Of a stretch of DNA of 64,000 nt, positions 44,600 through 53,136 are shown piece by piece (the stretch's first letter is position 1; each line of letters opens with the position of its first letter). The notes beneath the pieces are model-generated. The model worked only from the letters and a program-made list of their open reading frames with translations. It was not told the origin of the DNA and did not search any database. Position numbers and translations under genes: made by a program. Source of the DNA: Bacteroidetes bacterium UBA2475 (GTDB lineage Bacteria; Bacteroidota; Bacteroidia; B-17B0; Aurantibacillaceae); NCBI GenBank assembly GCA_002342065.1, contig DDPF01000004.1, forward strand, positions 186,001 through 250,000, given 5' to 3'.

Positions 44600-47473
44600 T
44601 TAAGCCGTTACCGATTCTTCCATATAGGCTTCAATTGGCGCACAAGAACAAACCAGGTTACGGTCGCCATAAGCATTATCTACACGCGCAACAGAAGGCC
44701 AAAATTTATTTTCGCGTACCCAAGCTAAAGGGAAGGCAGCTTTTTGACGGGTGTATGGTTTTTTCCAATCGTCACTCACCACTAATTTACAAGTGTGCGG
44801 CGCGTTCTTTATAACGTTATCGGCCTTGTCGTATTTACCTTCTTCTATTTCTTTAATTTCTTTTCTAATAGAGATCATGGCTTCGCAAAAACGATCCAGC
44901 TCGGCTTTACCTTCGCTTTCGGTTGGTTCTACCATTAATGTATTTACTACAGGGAAGGCAACCGTTGGTGCGTGAAAACCATAATCCATTAAACGCTTGG
45001 CCATATCTGCAACCTCAACACCGCTTGCCATTTTAAATTCGTTGCAATCTAAGATCATCTCGTGTGCGCAACGTCCGTTCTTACCGGTGTATAAAATTTT
45101 GTAATGGCCTTTTAAACATTCTTTAATGTAGTTGGCATTTAAGATGGCTATTTCTGTAGCTTCTTTTACACCCTCTTTACCTAACATTTTTATGTAACCG
45201 TAAGAGATCAATAAAATTAACGCGCTGCCATAAGGCGCTGCAGAAACTGCAGTAATACCTTTTGGTCCACTCGTATTTACAATAGTATGCGAAGGTAAGA
45301 ACGGAACTAATTTTTCTACCACACCAATTGGTCCCATGCCGGGGCCGCCGCCGCCGTGAGGAATTGCAAATGTTTTATGTAAGTTTAAGTGACAAACATC
45401 TGCACCAATATTTCCGGGCGATGTTAAACCAACCTGCGCATTCATGTTGGCACCATCCATATAAACCAATCCACCGTTATCGTGAATTAATTTAGTGATG
45501 TCCATAATCGATTCTTCGTACACACCATGTGTAGAAGGATAGGTTACCATTAAACAAGATAAATTATCTTTATGTTCTTCTGCTTTTGCTTTTAGATCGG
45601 CTATATCAATATTTCCTTTGTCGTCGCATTTGGTAATAATAATTTTCATACCAGCCATGGCAGCGCTTGCCGGATTTGTTCCGTGTGCAGAAGATGGAAT
45701 TAAAGCAACATTACGGTTTGGATTTCCGTTAGCGATGTGATACGCGCGGATAACCATTAAGCCAGCGTATTCGCCTTGCGCGCCTGAATTAGGCTGAAAG
45801 CTCATGCGTGCAAAACCGGTGATCTCTGAAAGGTCTTTATTTAATTGTTCAATTAATTCTGTATAACCCTGCGCCTGATCAACAGGAACAAAAGGATGTA
45901 TGCTTGCAAACTCTGGCCAGGTAATTGGCAATAATTCTGAGGCCGCATTTAATTTCATAGTACAAGATCCTAAAGAGATCATAGAATGAACTAACGAAAG
46001 ATCTTTATTCTCTAAACGTTTTATGTAACGCATCATTTCGCTTTCGCTGTGATACGAATTAAAAACAGGATGTGTTAAGTAAGACGATTTTCTTTCTGCA
46101 AAAGTGCCTTTAATTAAATTTTGCGGATCGCAACCTTTGTCTTTATACGATTTGCCATTTGCTTCTGCAAAAACAGAAATAATATCAGTTACATCATTTT
46201 CTTCAACCGTTTGATCGATAGAAATGGCAACGTGTTTATCATCTATATAACGGAAATTAATTTCTTTAGCTTCAGCAAGCGAACGAACTTTTTTAGCGTC
46301 CGCTGCTACAACGATGGTGTCAAAATACAATTTTGTTTTTATTTCGTAACCCAAAGCTTTTAATTCTGATGCAACAAAAGCTGTTGCGCCATGCACACCT
46401 TCTGCAATGGCTTTAATGCCGGCTTGCCCGTGATACACGGCATACATACTTGCCATAATAGCAAGTAAGGCTTGTGCTGTACAAATATTTGAAGTTGCTT
46501 TATCGCGTTTAATATGTTGCTCGCGTGTTTGTAATGCCATACGCAAAGCCTGATTTCCTTCAGCGTCAATTGACACACCAATGATACGGCCCGGAATTAA
46601 ACGTTTGTAATCTTCGCGACAAGTAAAAAATGCAGCATGTGGTCCGCCATAACCTAACGGTACACCAAAACGTTGCGAGTTACCAACTACACAATCGGCA
46701 CCCCACTCGCCCGGAGGCGTTAATAAAGCTAAAGCTAAAAGATCGGTAGCAACTGCAATTTGTATATCTAACGCTTTGGCGTCAGACGCAAATTTTTTGT
46801 AATCACTTATTTCACCATTAATATCCGGATACTGAATTAATACGCCAAAAAACGAATCGTCTAATTTTGTTGTGTTGGCATCGCCAATAACTAATTCAAT
46901 GCCGTAAGGTACCGCGCGCGTTTTTACAACATCAATAGTTTGAGGAAAAACAGTATTGCTTATGAAAAATTTATTCGAATTGTTTTTTACTTTGTCCTTA
47001 CTACGGTTAGAGTAAAACATAAATAATGCTTCGGCAGCAGCAGTGGCTTCGTCTAATAACGAAGCATTTGCAATTGGCATGGCGGTTAAGTCCATTACCA
47101 TGGTTTGGAAATTTAAGATAGCTTCCAAACGGCCTTGTGCTATCTCTGCCTGGTAAGGCGTATAAGCAGTGTACCAGCCTGGATTTTCTAAAACGTTACG
47201 TTGAATAACAGCCGGTAAAATATTATTATAATAGCCTAAGCCAATATAAGAACGGAACACTTTATTTTTTTTACCAAGCGCTTTTAAATGTTTGGTGTAT
47301 TGAAACTCGCTCATAGCAGTAGCTATGTTCAGAGGTTGTTTTAAACGAATGTTTGCCGGAACGGTTTGGTTTATTAATTCATCAACAGATGAGACGCCAA
47401 TTTTAGCTAACATTTCTTTGATCTCGTTTTTGCGTGGCCCGTTGTGGCGGGAAGCGAATTTATCAGTAGTCAT
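44600..47473 (-). CDS. gcvP: Glycine dehydrogenase (decarboxylating), P protein of the glycine cleavage system
   Basis: PLP enzyme that decarboxylates glycine and passes the aminomethyl group to the lipoyl H protein. 957 residues as a single fused chain, the form made of two homologous halves in many bacteria. The PLP-binding lysine is Lys700 in HLNLHKTFAIPHGGGGPG, and other conserved stretches are YTPYQAEIAQGRLE, GSCTMKLNA and SFQPNSGAQGEYAG. The N-terminus (FASRHNG) is typical. The T protein gene lies about 6 kb away on the same strand and no H or L protein gene is seen in this window. A terminator follows directly. A -7-like TAACTTTA lies 20 bp before the ATG on the minus strand. Confidence 0.98.
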   Translation of the reverse strand: MTTDKFASRHNGPRKNEIKEMLAKIGVSSVDELINQTVPANIRLKQPLNIATAMSEFQYTKHLKALGKKNKVFRSYIGLGYYNNILPAVIQRNVLENPGWYTAYTPYQAEIAQGRLEAILNFQTMVMDLTAMPIANASLLDEATAAAEALFMFYSNRSKDKVKNNSNKFFISNTVFPQTIDVVKTRAVPYGIELVIGDANTTKLDDSFFGVLIQYPDINGEISDYKKFASDAKALDIQIAVATDLLALALLTPPGEWGADCVVGNSQRFGVPLGYGGPHAAFFTCREDYKRLIPGRIIGVSIDAEGNQALRMALQTREQHIKRDKATSNICTAQALLAIMASMYAVYHGQAGIKAIAEGVHGATAFVASELKALGYEIKTKLYFDTIVVAADAKKVRSLAEAKEINFRYIDDKHVAISIDQTVEENDVTDIISVFAEANGKSYKDKGCDPQNLIKGTFAERKSSYLTHPVFNSYHSESEMMRYIKRLENKDLSLVHSMISLGSCTMKLNAASELLPITWPEFASIHPFVPVDQAQGYTELIEQLNKDLSEITGFARMSFQPNSGAQGEYAGLMVIRAYHIANGNPNRNVALIPSSAHGTNPASAAMAGMKIIITKCDDKGNIDIADLKAKAEEHKDNLSCLMVTYPSTHGVYEESIMDITKLIHDNGGLVYMDGANMNAQVGLTSPGNIGADVCHLNLHKTFAIPHGGGGPGMGPIGVVEKLVPFLPSHTIVNTSGPKGITAVSAAPYGSALILLISYGYIKMLGKEGVKEATEIAILNANYIKECLKGHYKILYTGKNGRCAHEMILDCNEFKMASGVEVADMAKRLMDYGFHAPTVAFPVVNTLMVEPTESEGKAELDRFCEAMISIRKEIKEIEEGKYDKADNVIKNAPHTCKLVVSDDWKKPYTRQKAAFPLAWVRENKFWPSVARVDNAYGDRNLVCSCAPIEAYMEESVTA

Positions 47474-47595
47474 ACGTAGGTTTTAGAGACATTAAAGTTA
47501 CGCAAAAAAGCCTGCATTTTAAGCCAAAATTTTTTAACATTTGTTCATAAGAAAGCTCATGATTTATGTCATACAAAGGGCTTGGAAGGAGGCAG

Positions 47596-47625
47596 TTATA
47601 CTTTTACACCGATGAGACAAACATC
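47596..47625 (-). pseudogene. 3'-end remnant of a second SpoIIE-phosphatase gene
   Basis: Read on the minus strand these 30 bases encode DVCLIGVKV and a stop, exactly the last nine residues and stop of the intact TPR-SpoIIE gene that ends at 47663. The two DNA copies differ at six of 30 bases and every difference is at a third codon position (synonymous). That pattern shows that the fragment evolved under protein constraint and was not copied recently. Upstream of it, the frame runs into the CCCTTCGACTCC-type element, where similarity stops. It is probably the residue of a deleted tandem paralogue. Confidence 0.65.
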
Positions 47626-47644
47626 CCTTCGACTCCGCTCAGGG
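47625..47644. repeat. CCTTCGACTCCGCTCAGG-type interspersed element
   Basis: CCCTTCGACTCCGCTCAGGG has CCCT and AGGG ends that can pair. This sequence type is, from memory, a dispersed short element found in intergenic spaces of many bacteria. Here it sits exactly at the junction between the intact SpoIIE gene's downstream spacer and the gene remnant. Confidence 0.5.
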
Positions 47645-47662
47645 TAAACTGACTCGTTTGCC

Positions 47663-49759
47663 TTACACCTTTACTCCAATAAGGCAAACATCGTCAACTT
47701 GTTCATAATCGCCTTTCCAGTCGAGGAAAGCCTTGCCAACGCGTTCTTTTTGTTCGGCAACCGGCAAGCCAGAAATAGCTGTAAGGATGTCTTTCATGGG
47801 CTTGTATTTTAATTTTTTTCCGCTTGTGCCACCAAATTGATCGGCGAAACCATCGGTAAACAAGTACACAATATCGTTCTCTTTTAAAGTAATTTTTTGG
47901 GAAGTAAAATTTTGCGGTTTATCTTCAATGAAAGCACCTACCGGGAATTTATTGCCTTTGTATTCGCTAAGAACAGTTTCAGATACAACATAAATGGAGT
48001 TCATAGCGCCGGCAAACATTACTTCTTTATTTTTTTTATTGATAGCTAATAAAGTAACATCCATACCATCTTTTACGGTGTCTTCGTTAAAGCTTTGATG
48101 CAAAGCTTGCGTTAACCAACCATTAACCGCATTTAAAATATCAGCGGGATCGTTAAGGTTTTTTTCGAGCACTGCTTTATTTAAAAGATTGTAATTGATA
48201 ATGGAAATTAACGCGCCTGGAACACCATGGCCTGTGCAATCGGCAACAGCAATAAAAATGTGAGTTGCAGTTTGTTCTATCCAATAAAAATCGCCGCTTA
48301 AAATATCTTTAGGTTCAAAATAAACAAAGGAGTTTGGTAATGTAGATTTTACAAATTTATCCGGTGGAAGAAACGCGTTCTGAATACGTTCGGCATATTT
48401 TATACTATCGGTAATATCTTTGTGCTGTGCTTCAACCAGTTTATTTTTTTCTTCAATAATGCTGTTCTTTTCACCCAGCTCAAGATTGATCTTATTTTTT
48501 TGACGATTCTGCCTTATTAATACAAACACTACAATAGCCACTATCAATAAAATAATGCCAATTAAAAAAATAGTTATTTGTTGTCGACTACTTTCAACTT
48601 CATTAACTTTTAATTTTTCGTTCAGGATCTGATTCTCTTTTTCCTTTTCGCTGACTTCATATTTTTTTTCGAGTTCGGCAATCGCTGTTTGATTTTCGGT
48701 ATTAATTAGGGAGTCTTTTATAGAAATGTGTTTTTGAAGATCTTCGTAGGCCTCTTTTGTTTTTCCTATATCAAAAAGTATGGCTGCCCGATTTAAATAC
48801 AAATTACTTAAGTTGTTTTTATTTTCGCGTAAATTTTCATACTCAAACGCTTTGTTAATATAACCAAGAGCTTCATCGTATTTTTTTATACTCCTCGCAA
48901 GTTCGGCGCCATTCGAAAAACCATTACTTAAATGACTTACGTCATTAATTTTTTTGAAGTATTCAATGGCAATGTTATTGTATTCTATTGCCTTTACAAT
49001 ATTATTTTTGTGATATTCCAATTTACAATAATTGGTATATGCGTTCGCCGTTTCGAGTGGTTTTTTTAATTCTTCATTAATTTCAATTGATCTCTTAATT
49101 GCTAATTCAGCTTTGTAATAGTTTTTAATTTCGATACAAGCTAGTCCTAAATTTCCCAATACATTTGCCATTTCTAATTTAAGGTTACTTATTTCATAAA
49201 TAGCAACGCTTTTTTCCCAATAAAGGACAGCTTTATCAAAATGGCCCAAATAATAATTGATCATTCCCAGATCACTGTATCCAATAGCAACATTTTGAGC
49301 AACCCCAGTTTGCTGCCAAGCCTTTAATGCGTCGTAATACAACCCGGCTGCTTTTTCATAATCACCCGAATTAATTTGTATAAATGCTTTGGTTCTAAGA
49401 CATTTTGCTTGTGCAGGAATATTCCTTGATCTAATTGCTTGTATCATTAATTTATTAACCGAATCAATTGCTGTAGAATATTCTTCTTCGGCCATTAATA
49501 TGTTAGCATATTGAAGTCCTAAAACAATCTGCAGGTTTTTATCTGATACTGTTACCCGCTTCGCTTTGTTATAGAACTCAATTGCCTTTTCAAAATTTCC
49601 AGCGTTCTTAAAAGGAATAATAAGATTATCTATATAAATTGAAAGTTTTACGGAGTCATTTCTTGTTATATTTATTACCTTAATTAAGGAATCTACATTC
49701 TGCGAAAATGTGCAATTAAAAACGAAAAGAAGTATTATTGTTAAATAAAGGTTACGCAT
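47663..49759 (-). CDS. TPR sensor with C-terminal SpoIIE-type PP2C phosphatase
   Basis: 698 residues. A signal peptide or anchor (about 1-19) is followed by a periplasmic TPR array (about 25-360), a transmembrane helix (about 395-415), a coiled-coil linker (KINLELGEKNSIIEEKN), and a SpoIIE/RsbU-like serine phosphatase (about 450-698). Conserved metal-binding stretches are FYWIEQTATHIFIAVADCTGHGVPGA and the C-terminal FTDGFADQFGG and DDVCLIGVKV. It should dephosphorylate a regulatory partner in response to a periplasmic signal. It shares its linker and phosphatase domain with the propeller protein at 57621-60812. No kinase, anti-sigma or anti-anti-sigma gene is adjacent. Confidence 0.92.
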   Translation of the reverse strand: MRNLYLTIILLFVFNCTFSQNVDSLIKVINITRNDSVKLSIYIDNLIIPFKNAGNFEKAIEFYNKAKRVTVSDKNLQIVLGLQYANILMAEEEYSTAIDSVNKLMIQAIRSRNIPAQAKCLRTKAFIQINSGDYEKAAGLYYDALKAWQQTGVAQNVAIGYSDLGMINYYLGHFDKAVLYWEKSVAIYEISNLKLEMANVLGNLGLACIEIKNYYKAELAIKRSIEINEELKKPLETANAYTNYCKLEYHKNNIVKAIEYNNIAIEYFKKINDVSHLSNGFSNGAELARSIKKYDEALGYINKAFEYENLRENKNNLSNLYLNRAAILFDIGKTKEAYEDLQKHISIKDSLINTENQTAIAELEKKYEVSEKEKENQILNEKLKVNEVESSRQQITIFLIGIILLIVAIVVFVLIRQNRQKNKINLELGEKNSIIEEKNKLVEAQHKDITDSIKYAERIQNAFLPPDKFVKSTLPNSFVYFEPKDILSGDFYWIEQTATHIFIAVADCTGHGVPGALISIINYNLLNKAVLEKNLNDPADILNAVNGWLTQALHQSFNEDTVKDGMDVTLLAINKKNKEVMFAGAMNSIYVVSETVLSEYKGNKFPVGAFIEDKPQNFTSQKITLKENDIVYLFTDGFADQFGGTSGKKLKYKPMKDILTAISGLPVAEQKERVGKAFLDWKGDYEQVDDVCLIGVKV

Positions 49760-49851
49760 GGCTTTGCCTGTGCTATAAATATATACAAATATTTTTTATT
49801 TAGAATTATATTTTTTATACTTGTGTGTATAAACAACTAAAACAAAACATT

Positions 49852-50457
49852 ATGGCATTAGGTAAAGTAGAGTCGATCGACCCAAGCAACACAGCAGGTA
49901 CCATTATAGAAGATGAAACAGGAATGAGTTATGCATTTAGCGATGCAAACTTTCCGAATACAGGTTTAGCAGTGGGCAGCCCGTGTACGTATGATATAGA
50001 TTACAGCGCCAGAATACCTGTTGCGACCAATCTTCAGGCTTATACTCCAACTAGTCAAGATATTACAACCACCGTACAAGGCCCTTTAACTGTTAATGTT
50101 GGTGAAACATTAAACATAAAAAAAGGCGGCATGGTTAATGGAAATATTAATGTTATTAACGCAAATTTAGTTATTGAAGATACCGGAGGAGTAACAGGTG
50201 AAATAACCATCAATTCTCAAGGAAGTTTTGTTGTTAGAAAAGGGGGAATGGTTAAAGGAAACATTAATGTTCTTCAGGGTAGCGCTTGCAAAATAGTTAA
50301 TAAGGGTAACGTAAAAGGAAATATAAATGTGATCTCTGCAAACCGTTTAATCGTAGGAAATGACAATGGTGGTGGAACAATTAACGGATCTATTACAGTT
50401 GATAAAATAAGAAAAGTAACCATAACAGCTACATCAACTATTAACCCTACTGCTTAA
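49852..50457 (+). CDS. Small protein with OB-like head and bactofilin-like beta-solenoid
   Basis: 201 residues from the ATG at 49852. A GTG at 49825 would add nine residues, but the sequence before it resembles a -7 element (TATACTTG at 49816-49823). Residues 1-62 (GKVESIDPSNTAGTIIED, YAFSDANF, LAVGSPCTYDIDY) look like a small OB or cold-shock-like barrel. Residues about 85-195 carry five imperfect repeats with G(M/N)V(N/K)GNINV cores, the hydrophobic-rich rungs of a bactofilin-like right-handed solenoid. There is no signal peptide. Bactofilins form cytoplasmic filaments; a fusion with an OB-like domain would couple filament formation to nucleic acid or another ligand. The fold assignments are mine by eye. 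Confidence 0.7.
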   Translation: MALGKVESIDPSNTAGTIIEDETGMSYAFSDANFPNTGLAVGSPCTYDIDYSARIPVATNLQAYTPTSQDITTTVQGPLTVNVGETLNIKKGGMVNGNINVINANLVIEDTGGVTGEITINSQGSFVVRKGGMVKGNINVLQGSACKIVNKGNVKGNINVISANRLIVGNDNGGGTINGSITVDKIRKVTITATSTINPTA

Positions 50458-50474
50458 TAACAATATTTTTAATT

Positions 50475-50507
50475 AAAAAAGCCTTAGAAATTTTCTAAGG
50501 CTTTTTT
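50475..50507. terminator. Bidirectional intrinsic terminator
   Basis: AAAAAAGCCTTAGAAA pairs with TTTTCTAAGGCTTTTTT, with A and T runs at both sides. It serves the bactofilin-like gene and the convergent helicase gene. Confidence 0.9.
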
Positions 50508-50510
50508 GTT

Positions 50511-51824
50511 TTAGGTTGATACCTGCACTTTAATTTTTTTGCCTTTTATTTTTTCTTCGCTTATTAATTTTACGGTGTTATTTATTTTATCAGCGCTAAT
50601 GGCCACGTAGGCCGAGTGATCAAGAACCTCTATTTTACCAACTTCGTCTTTTTGTAAATTACCTTTTTGCAAAAGCACGCCTACAATATCCATTTTATTT
50701 ATTTTATCTTTTTTGCCCGCAGCAATATAAAGTGTTTTCCACTTACCGGGTTTTGGTGCAATAAATTTTGTTGGTAATGTTTCTTCTTCAGGTGTAATTT
50801 CTAAAAATGGTGGCAAATGATCGTCTATATCCAATAAAAAATAAACCGTACCTGTTGCATGCATTCGTGCAGTTCTACCATTTCTATGGATCATCGCATC
50901 TTCAGTTGTTGGTAACTGGTAATGTATAACCGCTTCTATCTCAGGAATATCAAGTCCTCTAGCGGCAAGATCAGTTGTAATTAATAAATTGGTGCTGCCG
51001 TTACGCAATTTAATTAATGTTTTCTCTCTGTCTATTTGTTCAAGTCCACCATGATAAGTGCCATGCTCTACTTTATGAAATTGCAATTGCTCACTAATTC
51101 TGCTTACCGCATCGCGATGATTACAAAACACCATGGTAGATTTATTTCCTGTTTTGCTAATCAACAACATTAAGGCTTCTAATTTATCATCGCCAACAAC
51201 TCTCACAGTTTTTACCTGCAATGTTTCTTTTGCTTCTTGTTTGTTATTTGTATAATTTAATTCTTCGTGTTTTGTTAATCCAACAAAATCAGGAATTTCT
51301 TTTAATGGTGTTGCCGAAGTTAAGATGCGTTTTTTTATACGCGCACTGCTTTTAATTATGAACGACATCTCTTCATGAAAACCTGCCTCTAACGATTTAT
51401 CAAATTCATCTAAAATTAATGTATGCACATCTTTTGTAGTTAAATTCTGTTTTCTTAAATGATGGGCTATCCTTCCGGGAGTGCCAATTAGCAAGGCCGG
51501 CGGGTGTTGCAAATTATTCTTTTCAATTTTTACATCGTGGCCACCATAACAGGTATTAACCTTAAAACCAGTGCTCATTTGTTTAAACACCTGTTCTATT
51601 TGCAAAGCCAATTCTCTTGTTGGAACTAAAATTAAAACTTGCACGCCTTCTTTTTCTTTGTCAAACATTTCTAAAAGCGGTAAAAGAAAAGCCAATGTTT
51701 TGCCTGAGCCTGTCGGAGAGATCAACACTACATCGTTTGGTTTTGTAATTGCTTCGATTGTTGCAATTTGCATTTCGTTCAATGCAGATATTTTAAATAG
51801 AGAAAGGATCTTTGTAAAACTCAT
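50511..51824 (-). CDS. DEAD-box RNA helicase with DbpA-type RNA-binding domain
   Basis: 437 residues. The helicase core has a Q motif region (LNEMQ), motif I SPTGSGKT, motif Ia PTREL, motif II DEFD in place of DEAD, motif III SAT, motif V TDLAARGLDIP and motif VI HRNGRTAR. The C-terminal 75 residues (WKTLYIAAGKKDKINKMDI ... VQVST) match the DbpA RNA-binding domain that targets hairpin 92 of 23S rRNA. It probably acts in large-subunit ribosome assembly. Motif II in this helicase group varies (DEVD or DEFD), so it should remain active. It faces the bactofilin-like gene across a terminator and lies 50 bp downstream of the tRNA gene on the same strand. Confidence 0.93.
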   Translation of the reverse strand: MSFTKILSLFKISALNEMQIATIEAITKPNDVVLISPTGSGKTLAFLLPLLEMFDKEKEGVQVLILVPTRELALQIEQVFKQMSTGFKVNTCYGGHDVKIEKNNLQHPPALLIGTPGRIAHHLRKQNLTTKDVHTLILDEFDKSLEAGFHEEMSFIIKSSARIKKRILTSATPLKEIPDFVGLTKHEELNYTNNKQEAKETLQVKTVRVVGDDKLEALMLLISKTGNKSTMVFCNHRDAVSRISEQLQFHKVEHGTYHGGLEQIDREKTLIKLRNGSTNLLITTDLAARGLDIPEIEAVIHYQLPTTEDAMIHRNGRTARMHATGTVYFLLDIDDHLPPFLEITPEEETLPTKFIAPKPGKWKTLYIAAGKKDKINKMDIVGVLLQKGNLQKDEVGKIEVLDHSAYVAISADKINNTVKLISEEKIKGKKIKVQVST

Positions 51825-51830
51825 AGTATA

Positions 51831-51864
51831 AAAATAAAAAAGCCCGGAGGTTAGTTGGGCTTTT
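51831..51864 (-). terminator. Intrinsic terminator of tRNA-Ala
   Basis: AAAAGCCC / GGGCTTTT stem at 51838-51845 and 51857-51864. A T run follows on the minus strand. It lies 12 bp after the tRNA's CCA end. Confidence 0.75.
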
Positions 51865-51875
51865 GATGAAAATAA

Positions 51876-51952
51876 TGGTGGAGAATATCGGATTCGAACC
51901 GATCACCTCTTCACTGCCAGCGAAGCGCTCTAGCCAAATGAGCTAATCCCCC
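51876..51952 (-). tRNA. tRNA-Ala, anticodon GGC, CCA encoded
   Basis: Read on the minus strand: GGGGGAT acceptor arm, D-arm GCTC...GAGC, anticodon stem CTTCG / TGAAG with loop CTGGCAG (anticodon GGC), T-arm ATCGG TTCGAAT CCGAT, then ATTCTCC, discriminator A and CCA. The G3-U70 pair, the alanine identity element, is present (third base G pairs with T). The cloverleaf is complete over 77 bases including CCA. It decodes GCC codons. It stands alone, with its own terminator. Confidence 0.97.
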
Positions 51953-52008
51953 ATAGTTTTAAATAACAGGTTACAAAAATAAGATTAATTTTTAAATGAG
52001 GGGGAATA

Positions 52009-52033
52009 AAAAAGGCGCTATATAAGCGCCTTT
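52009..52033 (-). terminator. Intrinsic terminator of the MORN-repeat gene
   Basis: AAAGGCGCT pairs with AGCGCCTTT around an ATATA loop. On the minus strand a T run follows (plus strand AATAAAAA). Confidence 0.85.
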
Positions 52034-52040
52034 AAATTTT

Positions 52041-52946
52041 TTAGTTCTCCACCTGCGTGTCGCCGACGTAAATACCGCCTTTATAAACCGCAATACGAGT
52101 TAAGATACCATTATCATCGTAGATATATGCTTTACCATCCATAAAACGATTGTCTTTAAACACACCGTCTTTTGTAATTTGTTTGTTCTTGTTATATAAA
52201 GTTTGTTGTCCGTTTAATACCATAGGTCCGGCACCTTTTTTAACTGCCTCGTTTGGTTTTTCGTCTGGTTTAACAACTACTTTTGGAGCGTTCTCTGCAG
52301 GAACATCTGATTTTGCAACCAATGGTTTTTTAGGTTGGTATTCTTTTATAGAAGCCACATCCACATTTCCATCAGCAAAGTTTTTTTCTGCCTTAATATC
52401 TCCGTTCTCGTAATACTCTTTTATTAAACCGGCTTCTTTACCGGCAGCGAAGTTTCCTTCAATTGCAAGCTGACCGTTATCGTAAAAATATTTTTGAGCG
52501 CCCTCACGTTTTCCACTTGTATTGAAAGCAAATTCGTGTTGAACTTGTCCGTTATCGTAATATAATTTGTAGTTACCTACCCAACGGTTGTTCTTCCAGT
52601 TTCCTTCTTCAGAAATTTTTCCGTTCTCATGATACATAATAGCGTATCCATCAGGACGGCCGTTTGTGAAAGTTAATTTATTACGCATGTTACCATTGCA
52701 AAAGAACTCAACCCAAATACCTGCTTTTCTGTTATCCTGGTATTTTCCTTCTTCAACCTTTGCTTCAGGAGCGTAGCATGTTCCTGGTTTATGTCTTCCA
52801 AAAAGAATCCATTTACCTTGCTTTTTGCCATCCGGATCAATTTTATTAATTGTATCCTTCCCATTGGCCGGATTTACTTCAAATGTTTGGGATTGCGAGA
52901 ATCCGATCGATGAAGTAAAAAATAAAATGAGTATAAATTTTTTCAT
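52041..52946 (-). CDS. Secreted MORN-repeat (YwqK-like) protein
   Basis: 301 residues from the ATG at 52946, which gives a good signal peptide (KKFILILFFTSSIGFSQS). The frame is open upstream to 53117 but that extension has no signal character. The central region has about seven 20-25-residue repeats of the type YHENGKISEEGNWKNNRWVG, YYDNGQVQHEFAF and YYENGDIKAEKNF, as in MORN-like proteins that databases often name YwqK antitoxin. Then a Lys/Pro/Val-rich linker (about 235-260) and a last repeat pair. It should be a periplasmic or surface repeat protein. The YwqK name does not imply toxin-antitoxin function. Confidence 0.85.
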   Translation of the reverse strand: MKKFILILFFTSSIGFSQSQTFEVNPANGKDTINKIDPDGKKQGKWILFGRHKPGTCYAPEAKVEEGKYQDNRKAGIWVEFFCNGNMRNKLTFTNGRPDGYAIMYHENGKISEEGNWKNNRWVGNYKLYYDNGQVQHEFAFNTSGKREGAQKYFYDNGQLAIEGNFAAGKEAGLIKEYYENGDIKAEKNFADGNVDVASIKEYQPKKPLVAKSDVPAENAPKVVVKPDEKPNEAVKKGAGPMVLNGQQTLYNKNKQITKDGVFKDNRFMDGKAYIYDDNGILTRIAVYKGGIYVGDTQVEN

Positions 52947-53136
52947 GGGCATATCAAATTTATTAATAATTCTCGTTAATTCATCACTTTTTAGATTAAA
53001 AACATAAAATATTCGATAAAGGGCAAAAAAACCTAATTGAACGCATTTACCAAGAATATTGAATGTTTTTTTACTTAGCACATCAATGTTTACGAGGCTA
53101 AATCTAAAAAGTTTCAAAATAAATGATGAAAAATAT
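52947..53136. other. Intergenic region between the MORN-repeat gene and gcvT
   Basis: 190 bp, AT-rich. It contains only the unlikely upstream extension of the MORN-repeat frame. No promoter with clear consensus and no gcvT terminator were identified. Confidence 0.4.

Noticed and set aside
52041..52946. Toxin-antitoxin system, from the YwqK antitoxin name
   Set aside because: The protein has a signal peptide and MORN-like repeats and no toxin gene is adjacent.
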